NCBI RefSeq assembly: GCF_004000825.1
Contig: NZ_BILZ01000004.1
Coordinates: 62,001-126,000 of the forward strand
Reading direction: 5' to 3'
Source of the DNA: Paenibacillus kobensis NBRC 15729
Lineage (GTDB): Bacteria; Bacillota; Bacilli; Paenibacillales; Paenibacillaceae
Length of the DNA stretch: 64,000 bases
The notes beneath the pieces are model-generated. The model was not told where the DNA came from. It saw nothing but the letters and a program-made list of their open reading frames with translations, and did not search any database. The position numbers were made by a program, and so were the translations under genes. Position 1 is the first letter of the stretch; each line of letters begins with the position of its first letter. Positions 61,798-64,000 of this stretch are shown here, one piece after another.

Positions 61798-64000
61798 CTA
61801 TTGAATACGTTCCATTTGCAGAAAAGGAGCTGGTACGTCCTGCTGCGGTTCCATGCGATGTTCATGCCTTGCAGTTACAGCTGGCTCAGATTGCTCCGGC
61901 TGTACCCAATAACGCTGACGGTTGAACGTCACGGCCGGGAGCGGCTGTCTTACAACCGCATAATCGGCGTCAAACGTGCGCTGATAATCACTGACGATGA
62001 GGTGCGCATTCGTTCCTCCGAAGCCGAACGAACTAATGCCCGCACGCCGAATACCGTTCCTCGGCTTCCAATCTTGAAGCGCCGCAGCCGGGTAGAAAGG
62101 CGATGCGCTGAACTGAAATCGCGGATTCGGCGTTTCGCAATGGAGCGTGGGCGGAATCTGACGGTTGCCTAGCGAGAGCACAACCTTAATAAGACTGGCT
62201 ATGCCAGCCGCGCTTAACAGATGTCCCACGTTCGTCTTGACGCTGCCGACTGCGCAATATTGATTCTCTTCCGCTGCGGAGCGGAACACGGACGTCAGCG
62301 CTCTTAGTTCGATCGGATCGCCGATCATCGTTCCTGTTCCATGCGTTTCCACATAGCTGACCGTCGAAGGATCGATGCCGCCCTTAGCCATCGCATCAGC
62401 AATAACTTCCTGCTGTGCTGCCGGGTTCGGCGTCGTGACGCCCATCGTCCGGCCGTCGTTGTTAACAGCCGAAGCATCGATTACGGCATAAATCCGGTCT
62501 CCGTCCCTAACCGCACGGTCGAGCCGCTTGAGCATGACCGCTCCGCAGCCTTCTCCCGGCACGAAGCCGTTCGCTTTCTCGTCGAACGTATGGCATCGCC
62601 CGTCCGGCGACAGCGCCTTCGCTTCGCTTAGGATCAAATAAGGCTTCTCGTCCAGCAAAATATCGACGCCGCCCGCGATAGCGAGCTCGGACTCGCCAAT
62701 GATCAAGCTCTGGCAGGCCAGATGAACGCTGACGAGCGACGAAGAACACGCTGTATCGACGACCAGGTTCGGACCTTTCAAGTTATAGAAATGGGCTAAA
62801 TGAGCCGCGATAAAATTTTGTCCGATGCCAAGTATTGTCCCTTTGGTAGGAAGACCTAATTTCGGCGCAAAATCGCCTGCCCGCGAACCGACGAACACGC
62901 CTACCTTGCGGCCCGACAGCTCCTTAGCTTCGTAGCCGGCATAGCGTATCGTATCAGTGGCAACCTCAAGGAATTGGCGGATCAGCGGATCGAACTGCTC
63001 CGCCTCCTGCTCGTTCAACCCAAAGTAAGCCGGATCGAACTGCTCGATTCCGTCGATGAAGCCGCCCCATTTGCTAATGCTTTTGCCTCTCTCGTATTTC
63101 GGGCTGTACAAGCGGTCCGCTGGCCAGCGGCTGGCTGGCACTTCCGTAATGCTGCACGTACCAGAAGCCAAGTTGCGCCAGAACTCGTCCACATCCTTCG
63201 CTCCTGGAAAATGGCCCGCCATGCCGATGACGGCAATACGCGTATCCTGCGTCGAATCCGTCCCGTTCAACGGGCGAGCAGGTGTTGCCGGGCTTACGGC
63301 TGCAAGCCGCTCCGCTAAAGGTTGATCTGCTCGTTCCTTCGCTGATTCCTGCGCCGATATCGATGCCGGGATTCTATCCAGAGCTTGTTCAACCTGTTGC
63401 CGCATATCTTGTATATCCGCATGGGACGGCTCTTGCTCACGCGGATGGGCTTGCTCATCCTGCTGCCCGGCTACGTATTCCTCCTCGGAAAACGAATCCG
63501 AATCCATAGGACCGATCTGACCCGCCAAATACCGGCTAAGCGATCCAAGCGTCGGATACTCCAGCAGCACCGTCGGATCCAGCTTCGTTCCAGCCCAACG
63601 GTCGATCGCACACACCATGTCGTTCAACAAGACAGACTCCATGCCGAAGTCGCCGAAAGGAGTGTCGGAATCCATCTTAGCCGGGTCCAGCCGCAGTCCT
63701 TCGGCGAACAGCTGCCTCAGCTTCGCCAGAATGAGCGCTTCGCCGCGATGTTCGCGGGATGACGATGCGGCTGCCGCCTGATGCGGACCAGAGATGCCGG
63801 AACCGGACGGCTCTGCGGGTTTCTTGACCAGCAGCCAACGGCCGCAGTCCAGCTGTTCTCCGCTCGCGGCCATGCAAGGAATATAAGTAGCCGCGGCTTG
63901 CTTGGACATGACGGCATGAAGCATCGACAGCCCTTCTTCCGTCGTATGGGTCAGCAGACCGGTGCTCCGGTAGCTTCCGCTTTTTACTTCACCCATGCCG
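61798..64000 (-). CDS. Polyketide synthase protein A (partial): ...KR-ACP-KS, N-terminus beyond the window
   Basis: The frame stays open to the right edge, so only the C-terminal part (about 734 codons) is visible. The first roughly 50 residues match the tail that follows KR domains in the other proteins, so the Met at 63996 is internal and not a start. An ACP follows (Ser codon 63634-63636, in Gly-Met-Glu-Ser, with Glu for the usual Asp), then a KS with Cys at 62746-62748 in Asp-Thr-Ala-Cys-Ser-Ser-Ser, His-Gly-Thr-Gly-Thr and Asn-Val-Gly-His. As in the C-terminal KS of protein F, the post-KS linker domain is missing and only the Phe-Asn-Arg...Arg-Tyr-Trp element that wraps the KS remains. 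The DH-ACP-KR at the start of protein B completes this module. ACP and KS are most like ACP2-KS2 of F. Confidence 0.92.
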   Translation of the reverse strand, partial: GMGEVKSGSYRSTGLLTHTTEEGLSMLHAVMSKQAAATYIPCMAASGEQLDCGRWLLVKKPAEPSGSGISGPHQAAAASSSREHRGEALILAKLRQLFAEGLRLDPAKMDSDTPFGDFGMESVLLNDMVCAIDRWAGTKLDPTVLLEYPTLGSLSRYLAGQIGPMDSDSFSEEEYVAGQQDEQAHPREQEPSHADIQDMRQQVEQALDRIPASISAQESAKERADQPLAERLAAVSPATPARPLNGTDSTQDTRIAVIGMAGHFPGAKDVDEFWRNLASGTCSITEVPASRWPADRLYSPKYERGKSISKWGGFIDGIEQFDPAYFGLNEQEAEQFDPLIRQFLEVATDTIRYAGYEAKELSGRKVGVFVGSRAGDFAPKLGLPTKGTILGIGQNFIAAHLAHFYNLKGPNLVVDTACSSSLVSVHLACQSLIIGESELAIAGGVDILLDEKPYLILSEAKALSPDGRCHTFDEKANGFVPGEGCGAVMLKRLDRAVRDGDRIYAVIDASAVNNDGRTMGVTTPNPAAQQEVIADAMAKGGIDPSTVSYVETHGTGTMIGDPIELRALTSVFRSAAEENQYCAVGSVKTNVGHLLSAAGIASLIKVVLSLGNRQIPPTLHCETPNPRFQFSASPFYPAAALQDWKPRNGIRRAGISSFGFGGTNAHLIVSDYQRTFDADYAVVRQPLPAVTFNRQRYWVQPEQSEPAVTARHEHRMEPQQDVPAPFLQMERIQ

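Noticed and set aside
61772-61865. Upstream start for protein B at 61865
   Set aside because: It would overlap the end of gene A, adds 31 residues unlike DH N-termini, and the ATG at 61772 aligns with the start of the DH in protein G.
16000-62800. KS domains with missing His marking non-elongating KS0
   Set aside because: All 11 KSs keep the Cys, the His-Gly-Thr-Gly-Thr motif and the Asn-x-Gly-His-Leu motif (Asn-Thr-Gly-His-Leu in KS2 of D), so none can be called non-elongating from catalytic residues alone.
63994-63996. ATG at 63996 as the start of protein A
   Set aside because: The frame remains open beyond it and the following residues match the tail of a KR domain, so the codon is internal to a gene running off the window.
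10455-64000. AT, ER, NRPS or beta-branching (HMGS, ECH) functions in the window
   Set aside because: No Gly-His-Ser-x-Gly malonyltransferase domain, enoylreductase, condensation/adenylation domain or free-standing HMGS-type gene could be found on either strand. They may lie outside the window.

Overview
The window looks like a Bacillales chromosome, most likely Paenibacillus or a close relative (inference). Supporting signs are a divergent pair of YheC/YheD-type spore-coat ATP-grasp genes, a secreted NlpC/P60-type wall hydrolase, strong AGGAGG-like ribosome sites with ATG or TTG starts, and moderate-to-high GC. No rRNA, tRNA, CRISPR array or insertion sequence was recognised.

Positions 1-5898 hold flanking genes: a secreted NlpC/P60 protein, two divergent ATP-grasp genes, a LysR regulator, a gene-free stretch (4434-4929) and an NDP-sugar epimerase/decarboxylase. 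Positions 6011-10401 hold an ABC-2 exporter (permease and ATPase) and two paralogous family-2 glycosyltransferases. All four lie on the minus strand immediately behind the polyketide genes, with short spacers (53 nt after the last PKS gene, then 51, 19 and 19 nt).

Positions 10455-64000 (about 53.5 kb, minus strand, running off the right edge) encode a multimodular type I polyketide synthase with no acyltransferase domain in any module, so it is a trans-AT assembly line whose AT must lie outside the window. Seven proteins are seen, in transcription order: A (partial), B (4669 aa), C (1781), D (3326), E (3345), F (2493) and G (1491). Together they carry 11 ketosynthases, all with Cys/His/His intact, 15 carrier domains with a phosphopantetheine Ser, 9 complete ketoreductases plus the tail of a tenth, 10 dehydratase-type domains (at least two look dead), one C-methyltransferase and one C-terminal thioesterase. 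No enoylreductase or NRPS domain is seen.

Modules read from the sequence (// = protein boundary, * = catalytic residue lost): ...KR-ACP | KS//DH-ACP-KR | KS-DH-ACP | KS-DH-KR-ACP | KS-[ACP*]-DH*//KR-ACP | KS-[cMT]//KR-ACP | KS-DH(short loop)-KR-ACP | KS-[ACP*]-DH//KR-ACP | KS-DH-KR-ACP-ACP | KS-DH//KR-ACP | KS-[ACP*]-DH*-ACP | KS-[16-aa repeats]//DH-ACP-ACP-ACP-KR-TE. The genes are translationally coupled (4-8 nt overlaps, or 13 and 25 nt gaps). Two kinds of protein junction alternate: helical docking pairs at B/C, C/D, D/E and E/F, and KS//DH junctions at A/B and F/G. The product is probably a partly unsaturated, hydroxylated, singly C-methylated polyketide released by the TE; I could not match it to a named compound. 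The exporter, glycosyltransferases and possibly the sugar enzyme may serve the same pathway, from position and orientation only.

The most unusual features are dead carrier-protein domains inserted at one fixed point in the post-KS linker of three modules (with a methyltransferase at the same point in a fourth), a 16-residue tandem repeat at the C-terminus of protein F just before a KS//DH junction, and a recurring ACP-KS//DH-ACP-KR block that suggests duplication within the cluster.
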